DNA of 64,000 nt from Bacillus mesophilus (GTDB lineage: Bacteria; Bacillota; Bacilli; Bacillales; SA4): the NCBI RefSeq assembly GCF_011008845.1, contig NZ_JAAIWM010000004.1, positions 248,001 through 312,000 of the forward strand, read 5' to 3'. Within the stretch, counting starts at the first letter, position 1, and each line of letters begins with the position of its first letter. The notes beneath the pieces were generated by a model. It saw nothing but the letters and a program-made list of their open reading frames with translations. It did no database searches and was not told the origin of the DNA. Positions 17,889-26,072 of this stretch are shown piece after piece. Both the position numbers and the translations under genes were made by a program.

Positions 17889-17915
17889 TTTAAGGACTCT
17901 CCTTTCAGAGGGAAT

Positions 17916-20426
17916 TTATGACCTTACTCTGGGGTGGTGGACATAACGTCTATGGTGACACTTATCGCAAATTTGAAAAGAAAACTTAGAGGGTAGATCG
18001 TCACCACACCTTCTACATTTACGCTGTTTAATATGGATGTCTGTTTTTAGAATGTCATGAATTCTTTCGCTAATCTCAGCTCTAACTTTCTCCCAGTAGG
18101 ATGTTTCCGTCCGTCTATCTAAGCGGTATAAAAAGAGAAGATGAAGTCCAACCGCCTTGTACGACAGCTCTAATTCTTCTAAGTGATCTGTCTTAATAAT
18201 GGGCTCAGGTAATTCTGTACCTTCTACTATTGATGTTAATTTATCTCGCCATTGCTTAGCTAAAATTGGTTCATAAGAAGAAAACGGTAAATGTAAGAAA
18301 CTATATAAATCGTGTAAAGGTAATCTAGCCTCAATCATCGTTCCTCGTATCATGTCAAAAAGATCGCGTTCCTCTACTAAAGAGGCTTTTTTTGTTCCTT
18401 CTGGACTCTCATAAGTATCCCACAGATAGAAAAAGTCATCTAAACTACGTGAATACTTTTGAAAACGTTCAAACACTTCTGAAGTAGGGGCAATTGCAAA
18501 CATTTGGATAGGTTCATCAACCTGATTAAGTAGACTTGTCATTAACTTAATTTCATGGGAGAATGCAACTCTACCAACATTATATAAACCCTTTCGACCA
18601 GCTCGACCAGCAATTTGTTTTACTTCCTGAGAAGTAAGTCTTCTCCTAATCGTTCCATCAAATTTTTCATTTTCTAAAAATACAATACGGCGAATCGGTA
18701 AATTGAGTCCCATGCCAATCGCATCAGTTGCCACAATAATGCTATTTTCTCCGTCTATAAATAATTGTATTTGCTTCCTTCTCGTTTCAGGAGGCATACT
18801 TCCATAGATCATACTTACTTTTTTACCATCTTTTTGGAGCTGAGAGGCAGTTTCAAGTACACGTCTCCTTGAAAAACAAACGAGGGCATCCCCTTTTTTA
18901 GCATGTTTTAACTTAAACTCTTGCTCCTCTACCTTCAAAGGTGTATCACGAACATACTCATGTATAGTAAGATCAGAATCACCTAATATTTGTACAATCA
19001 TTTCTTTCATACTATAGCTACCTATTATATGAACCTCTTTCGCATTAGCTTTAGTTATAGCTTTGAACCATGAGAATCCACGGTCCTTATCTGCAATCAT
19101 TTGCGATTCATCAATTACAATGACCTCGTAAAAAGCTTTCTCATGAAACATTTCAACTGTACTAGATATATGCCTTGCACCATTTATGATTTTTTCTTCT
19201 TCTCCTGTTTTTAATGAGCAGCTAACACCTTCTACATTTAGTTTGTCATAAACCTCAAGTGCTAGTAGTCTTAATGGAGCTAGATATAAACCACTATCTG
19301 CTGACATCATTCTTTGGAGGGCTTTGAAAGTCTTTCCTGTATTTGTTTCACCGACATGCATGATGAACTTGATATCAGGCTTAATAGAAGAATTATAAAC
19401 ATGGCCAAAAATATCTTGAAGCATTTTTGCCTCTTCTTCTTTTTGACGCTGAATTTCCTCTTGGTGTCTTTTGATTTTCGCTTTCCGCTCTTCTAAATCT
19501 TCCATTAGTATTTCTCTATGTGTCTTAGTGTCAAATGGAACTTTTTCAAGTTTTAATAAATCGACAACGAACTCTTCTAATAACTCATTAAACATTTCAA
19601 TACTAAGGGTATATAATGACTCAGCAAAAAAATTCTTAAGAATCGAATCAGACAGTTCCACTCCAAAGTGTGTCTGATATAAACTTTTAATTTCTTGAGA
19701 TAAAACAGGTAAAATATAAGCAGGGGCATTGCTTACAATATAATCGTAAACCACTGATTCATACTTTTCTTCTAGATCATCCTTATAAAATTGATACGGA
19801 TTCTCCTCAGCAACAATATTCATTGCATCATATAGATATTCTTGAAAAGTAGTGTATGGCGGATCCAACAAGTAACCAGATTTAGTTATTTCCATTTTGA
19901 TTTGCCTAGCAATAAAATACCTTACATGTACATAGAGCCCTATGTAGTGTGTACCTAATAGTTTGTTTAACTCCTTATGAAGCATCAGCCTAATATTAGT
20001 TTGAACTTCAAATACTTTTCGCTTTTGCTCTCTCCTTAGGAAAGCGTTTCGCACATGATGATATCGCCTTTCCCAATCTGAACTATTAGAGAACAATTGG
20101 TCCAACCATGAAATCACATCAAAAGTTTTGAAGTTTTTGATTTCAGAGCGAAATAGAGTATTAATTTGTTTTCTACTTAAGTTCTCTATATCAAATTGCT
20201 TTTCAATCGTTAAGTATTCTTTTTTCTCTTTTAGAGAAGCATGACTTGAAACCTTATTTAACCACACATTGGTCCATAATTGAAGAATGACTTCTTCACG
20301 TTGATTTATATAGTTATTAAATGACGAAATGGTTTCAGACGTTTCTAAATAGCGATCAATATCTTCATATACCTTCTCTTTCGTCTGCTGAACGGCTCTA
20401 TCATATAGAGACTTCATGATTGTCAC
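17916..20426 (-). CDS. Suv3-like DExH-box RNA helicase with C-terminal zinc ribbon
   Basis: 836 residues. An N-terminal helical region of about 350 residues is followed by a helicase core: Walker A HVGETNTGKT (about 357-366), Walker B VIVIDESQM (DESQ box), and motif V/VI VATDAIGMGLNLPI and QIAGRAGRKG. The last 45 residues hold a CxxC-x-CxxC zinc ribbon (CRRCGDD and CDKCHHRR). The core resembles mitochondrial Suv3, an RNA helicase partnering with exoribonucleases. GTG 20426 is preferred because a TAGGAG site lies 8 bases before it; ATG 20417 is the alternative. A small RHH-like gene lies 76 bases upstream on the same strand. Confidence 0.87.
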   Translation of the reverse strand: MTIMKSLYDRAVQQTKEKVYEDIDRYLETSETISSFNNYINQREEVILQLWTNVWLNKVSSHASLKEKKEYLTIEKQFDIENLSRKQINTLFRSEIKNFKTFDVISWLDQLFSNSSDWERRYHHVRNAFLRREQKRKVFEVQTNIRLMLHKELNKLLGTHYIGLYVHVRYFIARQIKMEITKSGYLLDPPYTTFQEYLYDAMNIVAEENPYQFYKDDLEEKYESVVYDYIVSNAPAYILPVLSQEIKSLYQTHFGVELSDSILKNFFAESLYTLSIEMFNELLEEFVVDLLKLEKVPFDTKTHREILMEDLEERKAKIKRHQEEIQRQKEEEAKMLQDIFGHVYNSSIKPDIKFIMHVGETNTGKTFKALQRMMSADSGLYLAPLRLLALEVYDKLNVEGVSCSLKTGEEEKIINGARHISSTVEMFHEKAFYEVIVIDESQMIADKDRGFSWFKAITKANAKEVHIIGSYSMKEMIVQILGDSDLTIHEYVRDTPLKVEEQEFKLKHAKKGDALVCFSRRRVLETASQLQKDGKKVSMIYGSMPPETRRKQIQLFIDGENSIIVATDAIGMGLNLPIRRIVFLENEKFDGTIRRRLTSQEVKQIAGRAGRKGLYNVGRVAFSHEIKLMTSLLNQVDEPIQMFAIAPTSEVFERFQKYSRSLDDFFYLWDTYESPEGTKKASLVEERDLFDMIRGTMIEARLPLHDLYSFLHLPFSSYEPILAKQWRDKLTSIVEGTELPEPIIKTDHLEELELSYKAVGLHLLFLYRLDRRTETSYWEKVRAEISERIHDILKTDIHIKQRKCRRCGDDLPSKFSFQICDKCHHRRYVHHPRVRS

Positions 20427-20502
20427 TGGCCTAACTCCTAGCTTTAAGATTATTTGATATATCGTGTCCTGTTAGAGATATCTTTTAACAAAAAGTAAAT
20501 TT

Positions 20503-20700
20503 TTATCGTTTATTCGATTGTAAGTTTTTTTGCTTATTCATTACCTCATATGACTTCTCAATAATATCTGTTAGAACATCACCTTTGTATATTCTTCCAA
20601 GCTTCAGATTTTGTTGGTAATACTCAACAATTTCATCTAACTTTTTAGAGGTTTCATTAGTAATCCTTACATTCAATTGAATTCTTTCTTCGTTACTCAT
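20503..20700 (-). CDS. Small protein resembling a ribbon-helix-helix DNA-binding protein
   Basis: 65 residues. RIQLNVRITNETSKKLDEIVEYY then GDVLTDIIEKSYEVMNKQ fits the beta-strand followed by two helices of CopG/Arc-type RHH regulators. A GAAGGGAAG site precedes the ATG. It lies directly upstream of the Suv3-like helicase gene and may be co-transcribed with it. No toxin partner was found nearby, so an antitoxin role is not supported. The function is unknown. Confidence 0.7.
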   Translation of the reverse strand: MSNEERIQLNVRITNETSKKLDEIVEYYQQNLKLGRIYKGDVLTDIIEKSYEVMNKQKNLQSNKR

Positions 20701-21064
20701 TAATTAGTCTTCCCTTCTATTCCTGCTATATCAAAGTGCTAGCAAGTTGCTACATGAATGTTATTATAGTGGAAAACCATATGCTTTCCTAGCTTTTTAT
20801 AAGTTTTGATTCAACATCGACTTTTTAAGAGATAAAAAAATCAAATGAAAAATAATGATCTCTATATTAGAAATCTTTGTATTATTATATACACAAATAT
20901 CTCGTTAAATTAGAAAACATGGTTATCGCCAAGTTACAGTAAAGGATGATCCAAGAATGTTAAAAAGGCTTCGTTTTCATAAACGAGGCCTTTCTAAAAC
21001 TCTAAATTATCCAAACTCGGCTAATCATTCATACCTATAAAAGATCGGTTACGGAAAAACCTGG
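20701..21064. other. Intergenic region without a gene
   Basis: AT-rich sequence. The only structure I see is a 13-bp stem-loop at 20964-20993 (listed as a terminator). No open frame with a ribosome site was recognised. Confidence 0.6.
20964..20993. terminator. Terminator-like hairpin downstream of the OsmC gene
   Basis: 13-bp stem (20964-20976 / 20981-20993, one T-G wobble) with a 4-base loop and A/T runs on both sides. It lies about 70 bases past the OsmC stop on the minus strand and could end that transcript. Confidence 0.7.
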
Positions 21065-21532
21065 TTATTCATACTCCTCAATAGTCCACGTATGTTTAAA
21101 CTTTACACATCCCTTAAGAGTTTGAGCAACAGGACAGCCTGCTTCAAAAACCTGTAAGGCTCTTTCAGCAGCATCTCTTTTACCAATTGGAACCTTGAGT
21201 TCATAATGACACTGTATTTCTGTTATTTTTAACACACCCTCTGGTGCTTCTATTGTTCCTACAACCGAGGTTTTTAACTTATTTGGATATGGGGGAATTT
21301 TACGCGCTGCCAGCGCGCCTGATAATGTGCCAGTAAGTCAGCCACCAGCTGCAGCAACGATATGATCCAATGTCGACGGTAGCTCAGTTTCTGGTTTGTA
21401 ACCATAAAACTCCTGTACTCCTCCATGAACACCATAATCAACAGGTTGCTCGAACTTCCCGATGTACGCTAAACGGTGTGGTGGTTTCTCTTGAGTTATT
21501 GTGATGGTTGTTAATTCAATGGGCTTAGCCAA
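21065..21532 (-). CDS. OsmC family protein, probable selenoprotein (in-frame TGA at codon 65 read as Sec)
   Basis: The frame opens at TTG 21532 behind GGGAGGAG and meets TGA at 21338-21340. Reading through it, the same frame continues 90 codons to TAA at 21065, giving 155 residues with OsmC/Ohr features throughout. The TGA replaces the first conserved redox cysteine (AAAGG-U-LTGTLSGALAAR, where relatives have GC-LTGT or GSCL), and the second conserved cysteine is present at residue 133 (GCPVAQTLKG). A GC-rich hairpin begins 20 bases past the TGA. No other lesion is seen in either half. OsmC-like selenoproteins are known from bacteria. The alternative is a Cys-to-stop mutation making a pseudogene. 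Confidence 0.78.
21302..21318 (-). promoter_or_regulatory. Candidate bacterial SECIS element in the OsmC mRNA
   Basis: On the minus strand, CGCGCT (21317-21312), loop GGC (21311-21309), AGCGCG (21308-21303): a perfect 6-bp stem, 7 with a G-U pair. 26 bases separate the TGA from the loop and the loop starts with G. Bacterial SECIS models ask for 16-37 bases and a G in the first two loop positions. The stem is strikingly GC-rich for this genome. Confidence 0.7.
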
Positions 21533-21729
21533 AATAAATTCTCCTCCCGCTTCATTTTTCTAACTCGTTTTGTGAAAGTAATAAACTTTCCTCTGCATAA
21601 TTTTTCTACAAGGAAGGACTTAATCCCTTCTAATTACTTAATTTGTCATCTATTACCTACATAAATAAACGAGTTTCCTTGCAAGCTAATAGAGAATTCA
21701 ACACCTTTATAAAGGAGGATGAGATAAAA

Positions 21730-22068
21730 ATGAACATGCTAAATTCGATCATGTCTCTAGTTGCAAATAGCAACAAAGCAAATGATTGGCTTAATATATT
21801 TACTAAAAGAAGAAACCAACGCTCTGGGTGGTCAATTGTAGGCTTTATCCTTATCGGAACTGTTATAGGGATGGTCACCAAAAGATCAACTGGTTCTCAA
21901 CTTATGAACTCAACAAAGGATATGTTTCAAAAAGTGCAAGAACAGACTAAAGATACAATCGCGTCGAGGTTTGAACCTAAGATTAACCTAGCGAATGTAG
22001 AGTTTGGTGAAGAACTTGCTGGTTTTGAATCTGAATTAAATTTTGAGCCTAAAAAAGATCAAAGCTAA
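21730..22068 (+). CDS. Small single-pass membrane protein of unknown function
   Basis: 112 residues from ATG 21730, placed by a strong AAAGGAGG site (21711-21718); the open frame extends upstream without one. One transmembrane helix (GWSIVGFILIGTVIGMVT, about residues 37-54) is followed by a polar acidic tail (VQEQTKDTIASRFEPK). The architecture is like YtxH-type Bacillus stress proteins, but I cannot make a firm family assignment. It stands alone on the plus strand, divergent from the OsmC gene, with its own terminator. Confidence 0.75.
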   Translation: MNMLNSIMSLVANSNKANDWLNIFTKRRNQRSGWSIVGFILIGTVIGMVTKRSTGSQLMNSTKDMFQKVQEQTKDTIASRFEPKINLANVEFGEELAGFESELNFEPKKDQS

Positions 22069-22076
22069 TTCACCAA

Positions 22077-22103
22077 AAAAGCTCATCCAATGGATGAGCT
22101 TTT
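22077..22103 (+). terminator. Intrinsic terminator
   Basis: 12-bp stem (22077-22088 / 22092-22103) with a 3-base loop after the small membrane-protein gene. Confidence 0.87.
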
Positions 22104-22166
22104 GTTGTTATTTACATTTACTTGTCAGGACTACCTAGGCGCTTATGCTTATTGTTCTGTGTTTGT

Positions 22167-22937
22167 TTATGAGTAACGTCTAATTACTTCATCTAATTTT
22201 CTAGTCATCGAAGAAAGATCAGCTTGTGAGACAGTAACCTTAACATTTCGTTCATCCATTTCCAAGGCTTCAGATAGAAATCCACCTAATCCTCTTGCTT
22301 TGCGATCAATTTGGAGATACAAATCAACCTCAGATTCAGATTTTACAACAAATACTATTTCCAGTTCATCTAGTTTACCTCTGTATGCTCCACTTACTGG
22401 TACAAACTCAAATTCCTGAACAAATGATTGAACACCTCTTAAGTATCTAGGAGCTTCTTGGCACTCAATTTCACGGGTTCTAAATCCTAGCTCTTGTACA
22501 GAGCTAATGACTGCTTTCATAACTGGTAAAGGCAAAACCTCAATAAAGTCTTTATCCGTTGGATCAATAGCATTTTTAATATCAAGACCGGTCTGTATCC
22601 AAACTCTTGTTTTTCCTTGTGATAAAGGTGCACTTAGTGGTAGTGCGATAGAAAATGGAATTTCTTTTTTCTCATTCGGAGCAATTATGTGTTTTTCTGA
22701 CACTCTATACTTAGCTATAACTGCCGTCTGTACGTATTCTTTATCATCTGATTTTTTGGTGTATTGTGTTAATAATGATAGATATATTTCATCAATTGGC
22801 TGTTCTACATTTCCACCTTTAATTTCAACAACACCGTTAATCTTTTCACCAATTACGTATGATCCCTTTGGTAATATAGTATCTACTTTAGCTGCTCCGA
22901 TTCCAACACTTGCTAACACTTTGTTAAAGAACGACAT
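22167..22937 (-). CDS. spo0M: Sporulation-control protein Spo0M
   Basis: 256 residues, arrestin-like fold. MSFFNKVLASVGIGAAKVDT and the following GEKINGVVEIKGGNVEQPID are typical of Spo0M, about 258 residues in B. subtilis. It affects entry into sporulation through an unclear mechanism and is cytosolic. The C-terminal third (GAYRGKLDELEIVF, DLYLQIDRKARGLGGFLSEAL) also fits. A GTGAGGAAT site precedes the ATG. It lies 22 bases downstream of the CBS-domain gene and is probably co-transcribed, an arrangement that could feed an energy or nucleotide signal into sporulation control (inference). Confidence 0.92.
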   Translation of the reverse strand: MSFFNKVLASVGIGAAKVDTILPKGSYVIGEKINGVVEIKGGNVEQPIDEIYLSLLTQYTKKSDDKEYVQTAVIAKYRVSEKHIIAPNEKKEIPFSIALPLSAPLSQGKTRVWIQTGLDIKNAIDPTDKDFIEVLPLPVMKAVISSVQELGFRTREIECQEAPRYLRGVQSFVQEFEFVPVSGAYRGKLDELEIVFVVKSESEVDLYLQIDRKARGLGGFLSEALEMDERNVKVTVSQADLSSMTRKLDEVIRRYS

Positions 22938-22959
22938 TTAAATTCCTCACTCTCACGTT

Positions 22960-23685
22960 TTAGTCTATTGTATAATCAATTTCTATTAAATCCCATGCTG
23001 TAATGATACCGAGTGGTACCTGATCAGGTTGGCCATTTTCCGTAATAATTACTGCTTCTAACGTTGATCTTGTTTTATGGGCTTCCTCAAATAGCTCTTC
23101 TATTTCGAATATGTTAATAGATTTAGGAACAAATGAAATGGGATGGGCTTTTTCATATTGCATGATGTCGCTAACCAGAATATTTGTTAGTTCTACCTTA
23201 CTATCAGCTATATTTGTAGCCATCCATTTAACAATCGATTCGGTAGTCAATAAACCAATACATCGTTTTCCCCTGTAGATTGGATATTGAGAATACGAAA
23301 ATCTTTTAATTCCTTGAATCACCTTCTGAATATGATCTTCTTCCTGAAAGAAGATCACGTTCTTTGTAGCAATAGATAAGGCATGATTAGGTCTTTTGAA
23401 AATGGTTGCAATTTTCTCTATATGTTCCACAATATTCGTATGAGGCTCTGCAATATAATAACCAATTTCAACCTTATCATGGACTAGCGAGTTTCTAAGC
23501 TTTGCATATTGCTCTAAATCTTCTTTATATGTATCAATAATCTGATGATGCTTAGATCCGACTCTTACTAGGACAGTAAATCGGTCATCCTTTATTTTTA
23601 CTATTCGTTTCAAGGCCTCGTGTATTTGATTGAATGCGACTTCGAAACGTTCAGCATTTTTTATGTCTTTACTTGATGTGAGCAT
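22960..23685 (-). CDS. CBS domain-containing protein
   Basis: 241 residues. The N-terminal 90 residues are helical (ERFEVAFNQIHEALKRIVKI, EQYAKLRNSLVHDK), resembling HEPN-like or DUF4145-type helices. The C-terminal half holds a pair of CBS motifs (RFSYSQYPIYRGKRCIGLLTTESIVKWMA and RSTLEAVIITENG-type with PLGIITAWDLIEI), which usually bind adenine nucleotides. A GGGGG site precedes ATG 23685. It lies upstream of spo0M on the same strand with a short gap. The function is unknown. Confidence 0.82.
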   Translation of the reverse strand: MLTSSKDIKNAERFEVAFNQIHEALKRIVKIKDDRFTVLVRVGSKHHQIIDTYKEDLEQYAKLRNSLVHDKVEIGYYIAEPHTNIVEHIEKIATIFKRPNHALSIATKNVIFFQEEDHIQKVIQGIKRFSYSQYPIYRGKRCIGLLTTESIVKWMATNIADSKVELTNILVSDIMQYEKAHPISFVPKSINIFEIEELFEEAHKTRSTLEAVIITENGQPDQVPLGIITAWDLIEIDYTID

Positions 23686-23851
23686 TCTTACATTCCCCCA
23701 TTACGCATCACCTACTACCACTATTATACAAAACTGATAGGGGTCACTGCCATCTTATTTTCTATTTCTAATCTATTTACAAAAATAATCTAATTCCGGC
23801 ATAAAAAATGTTCTCCAAGTGAAACATATAAAAAAAATTAGGAGTAGACAT

Positions 23852-24622
23852 ATGCAGGTAGTAACTATAAATAACGAACAAATCGCTTACGAGGATATCG
23901 GTAGTGGCGAACCGATTATATTTATCCATCCACCTGGAATGGGTAGAGTTGTCTTCGAAAAGCAGAAGCCGTTGTCAAATCAATATCGCATGATTATTCC
24001 TGATTTAGTTGGACAAGGTGATAGTACCTTTGACGGTAAGTCCTCTATCTCTGTTAAACGATTTGCAAAGGATATCATAGAGTTAATGGATGTTCTCCGA
24101 ATTCAGAAGGCAGTGATCTTTGGTTACTCTGCTGGAGGGATTATCACTCAATTTTTAGGAATCCACTATCCTGAACGAATACGAGCACTTATTATCTCTG
24201 GTGCTTATCCGATTGTGGATAACTTTACACTTAAAACAGAACATCAACTAGGGGTATATGCGATAAAAAAGAGTAAAAAGTTTTTATCAAGTGTTCTTGC
24301 CGTCAGTCATACAAAGAACAAGGTTTTTCGAAAAAATCTTAAGAACCATATGATGAAATCAAACAGTGATGTTTGGGGAAAATATTATATAGAATCATTA
24401 AAATTCAACTGTAAAAATGAAATTAACAAAATACAGATGCCTGTTCTCATTCTATATGGAAGTAAGGCAGATTATATCAATATGTATAACAAATTCTATA
24501 AGAAACATCTCCCTTCATTAAGAGTTCATTTTGTGCAAAATGAATCTCATCAAATTCCCACTAGACGTTCTGAAGAAGTAAATAAAGTTGCGATTTCTTT
24601 TCTAGATGAACTTAAAGAGTAG
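23852..24622 (+). CDS. Alpha/beta hydrolase
   Basis: 256 residues from ATG 23852, chosen because TAGGAG sits six bases before it; the longer frame starts with a GTG without a site. The alpha/beta-hydrolase core is complete: oxyanion strand IFIHPPGMG, nucleophile elbow FGYSAGG (Ser near residue 88), acid in ILYGSKADYI and catalytic His in NESHQIP. Substrates could be esters, lactones or epoxides; sequence alone does not decide. It forms a single-gene unit ending in a terminator that includes its own stop codon. Confidence 0.87.
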   Translation: MQVVTINNEQIAYEDIGSGEPIIFIHPPGMGRVVFEKQKPLSNQYRMIIPDLVGQGDSTFDGKSSISVKRFAKDIIELMDVLRIQKAVIFGYSAGGIITQFLGIHYPERIRALIISGAYPIVDNFTLKTEHQLGVYAIKKSKKFLSSVLAVSHTKNKVFRKNLKNHMMKSNSDVWGKYYIESLKFNCKNEINKIQMPVLILYGSKADYINMYNKFYKKHLPSLRVHFVQNESHQIPTRRSEEVNKVAISFLDELKE

Positions 24623-24638
24623 ACACTGTCTACTCTTT
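24614..24638 (+). terminator. Intrinsic terminator overlapping the hydrolase stop codon
   Basis: Perfect 11-bp stem AAAGAGTAGAC (24614-24624) with its complement at 24628-24638, then a run of T. Confidence 0.9.
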
Positions 24639-24697
24639 TTTTGTTGAGATCAGTTATGTGAGGTAGTTCTAATTTTAGTATCCGTTGAATAAAAAAT

Positions 24698-24840
24698 AAT
24701 GGATATTAATGATAACTTTAAGTGTCATACTTTCGCGAAAATATTGCGTTTTCTGTATATTTTTAGAATGTTTTGACTTCTTTTGTCAACGAGAAGGTAA
24801 CAGAGCAATCTCCACCGTATTATAACAATTAATATCCATT
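24698..24840. repeat. Perfect 13-bp inverted repeat enclosing 117 bp upstream of the CapA-like gene
   Basis: AATGGATATTAAT at 24698-24710 and its exact complement ATTAATATCCATT at 24828-24840. The interval has no gene; it contains a TTTCGCGAAA palindrome. No target-site duplication is visible at the ends. Confidence 0.6.
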
Positions 24841-24877
24841 TTCTTACTTATACTGGGAATTAATTGGGGGATCCACG

Positions 24878-25993
24878 ATGCCGACTGTGAAAATTTTTCT
24901 TATGTTAATAGCGTTAACAACATTTTCAGCTTGTAGCCATATTTCAGTTACTGGTATGGAGAAAAAGAGTCAAGATAAGGAGCTTCAAGTTTCTAGCCAC
25001 CCTCCCACACAATACCCAGTTTCCGAAAAAGCAACTCCTCCAAAACCTGTCGAGACTACCATTAAGATTAGCGTTGCAGGAGATTTTACAATTGGTAGTG
25101 ATGAAAGCTTTGGTTATCACCAAACCTTTGTTCAAGAGGCAGATCAAAATGGATTAGAATTCTTCGTACAAAATATAAAAGATCTGTTTAGTCAAGATGA
25201 CTTTACTTCGGTTAACCTTGAAACAACTTTAACGAATTCTACTCAAAAGGCAGATAAAAAGTTCCGCTTCAAGGGTACCCCTGAATACACAGAGATCCTA
25301 AAGCTTGGAAGTATTGAGGCAGTAAATCTTGCTAATAATCATACCTTCGACTACCTTCAAAGAGGATATAGTGACACGGTTGACAATCTTACTAAGTATG
25401 ATGTTGGTTACTTTGGTAATGAGAGTAGTTATCTAACTAACATTAAGGGTATAGACGTCGGTGCTCTAGGCTATAACGGTTGGAATGATACGAAAGAGTT
25501 AAGATCCCAAATTGAAACAGATATTAAAAACCTACGAAATCAAGGTGCAAAGATTATTATTGTCCATTTCCATTGGGGTGAAGAAAGAAGCTATGTTCCA
25601 AACTCTGTTCAGAAGTCAATTGGTCGATTTACAATCGATCAAGGCGCTGATTTGGTGGTTGGACACCACCCGCATGTTGTTCAAGGAATTGAGGAATACA
25701 ATGGAAAGTTCATTGTGTATAGCCTCGGTAACTTTATGTTTGGAGGAAACCGTAATCCTTCTGATAAAGACACATTTGTGTTTCAGCAAGTATTCCATTT
25801 AACAGATGGCGAGTTAGTTGATAAAAAGGAAATCAAAGTGATTCCTTTTCGAATCTCATCCACGACAGCTAGAAATAACTATCAACCAACACCTTTGGAT
25901 GGAGATGAAGCAAAAAGAGTCTTATCTAAGATCTATAAATTATCCGCACAGATCAGTGAACCTGTTTGGGTTGCTTACGATCAATCACAATAA
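24878..25993 (+). CDS. CapA family lipoprotein (poly-gamma-glutamate capsule-type phosphoesterase fold)
   Basis: 371 residues. A lipoprotein signal with lipobox FSAC (Cys near 19) and a short Pro/Thr-rich linker precede a CapA/PgsA-like calcineurin-type domain. Its motifs are VAGDFTIGSDE, FTSVNLETTLTN, NLANNHTFDYL, IVHFHWGEE, VVGHHPHVVQG and YSLGNFMFGG, which carry the metal-binding Asp/Asn/His residues. Homologues act in poly-gamma-glutamate export or remodelling, but no pgsB, pgsC or ggt genes are adjacent, so a capsule role is unproven. It should be anchored on the outer face of the membrane. A GGGGG site precedes ATG 24878. Confidence 0.87.
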   Translation: MPTVKIFLMLIALTTFSACSHISVTGMEKKSQDKELQVSSHPPTQYPVSEKATPPKPVETTIKISVAGDFTIGSDESFGYHQTFVQEADQNGLEFFVQNIKDLFSQDDFTSVNLETTLTNSTQKADKKFRFKGTPEYTEILKLGSIEAVNLANNHTFDYLQRGYSDTVDNLTKYDVGYFGNESSYLTNIKGIDVGALGYNGWNDTKELRSQIETDIKNLRNQGAKIIIVHFHWGEERSYVPNSVQKSIGRFTIDQGADLVVGHHPHVVQGIEEYNGKFIVYSLGNFMFGGNRNPSDKDTFVFQQVFHLTDGELVDKKEIKVIPFRISSTTARNNYQPTPLDGDEAKRVLSKIYKLSAQISEPVWVAYDQSQ

Positions 25994-26072
25994 TGTAAGT
26001 TAGGAAAAATTTGTCCCTTTCTCTTTTATTACTTCTCCTTTATAATTCCTTAGATGAAAGGAGACAATAATT

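Noticed and set aside
20503-20700. Antitoxin of a toxin-antitoxin pair
   Set aside because: RHH-like fold only; the adjacent gene is an 836-residue helicase, not a toxin.
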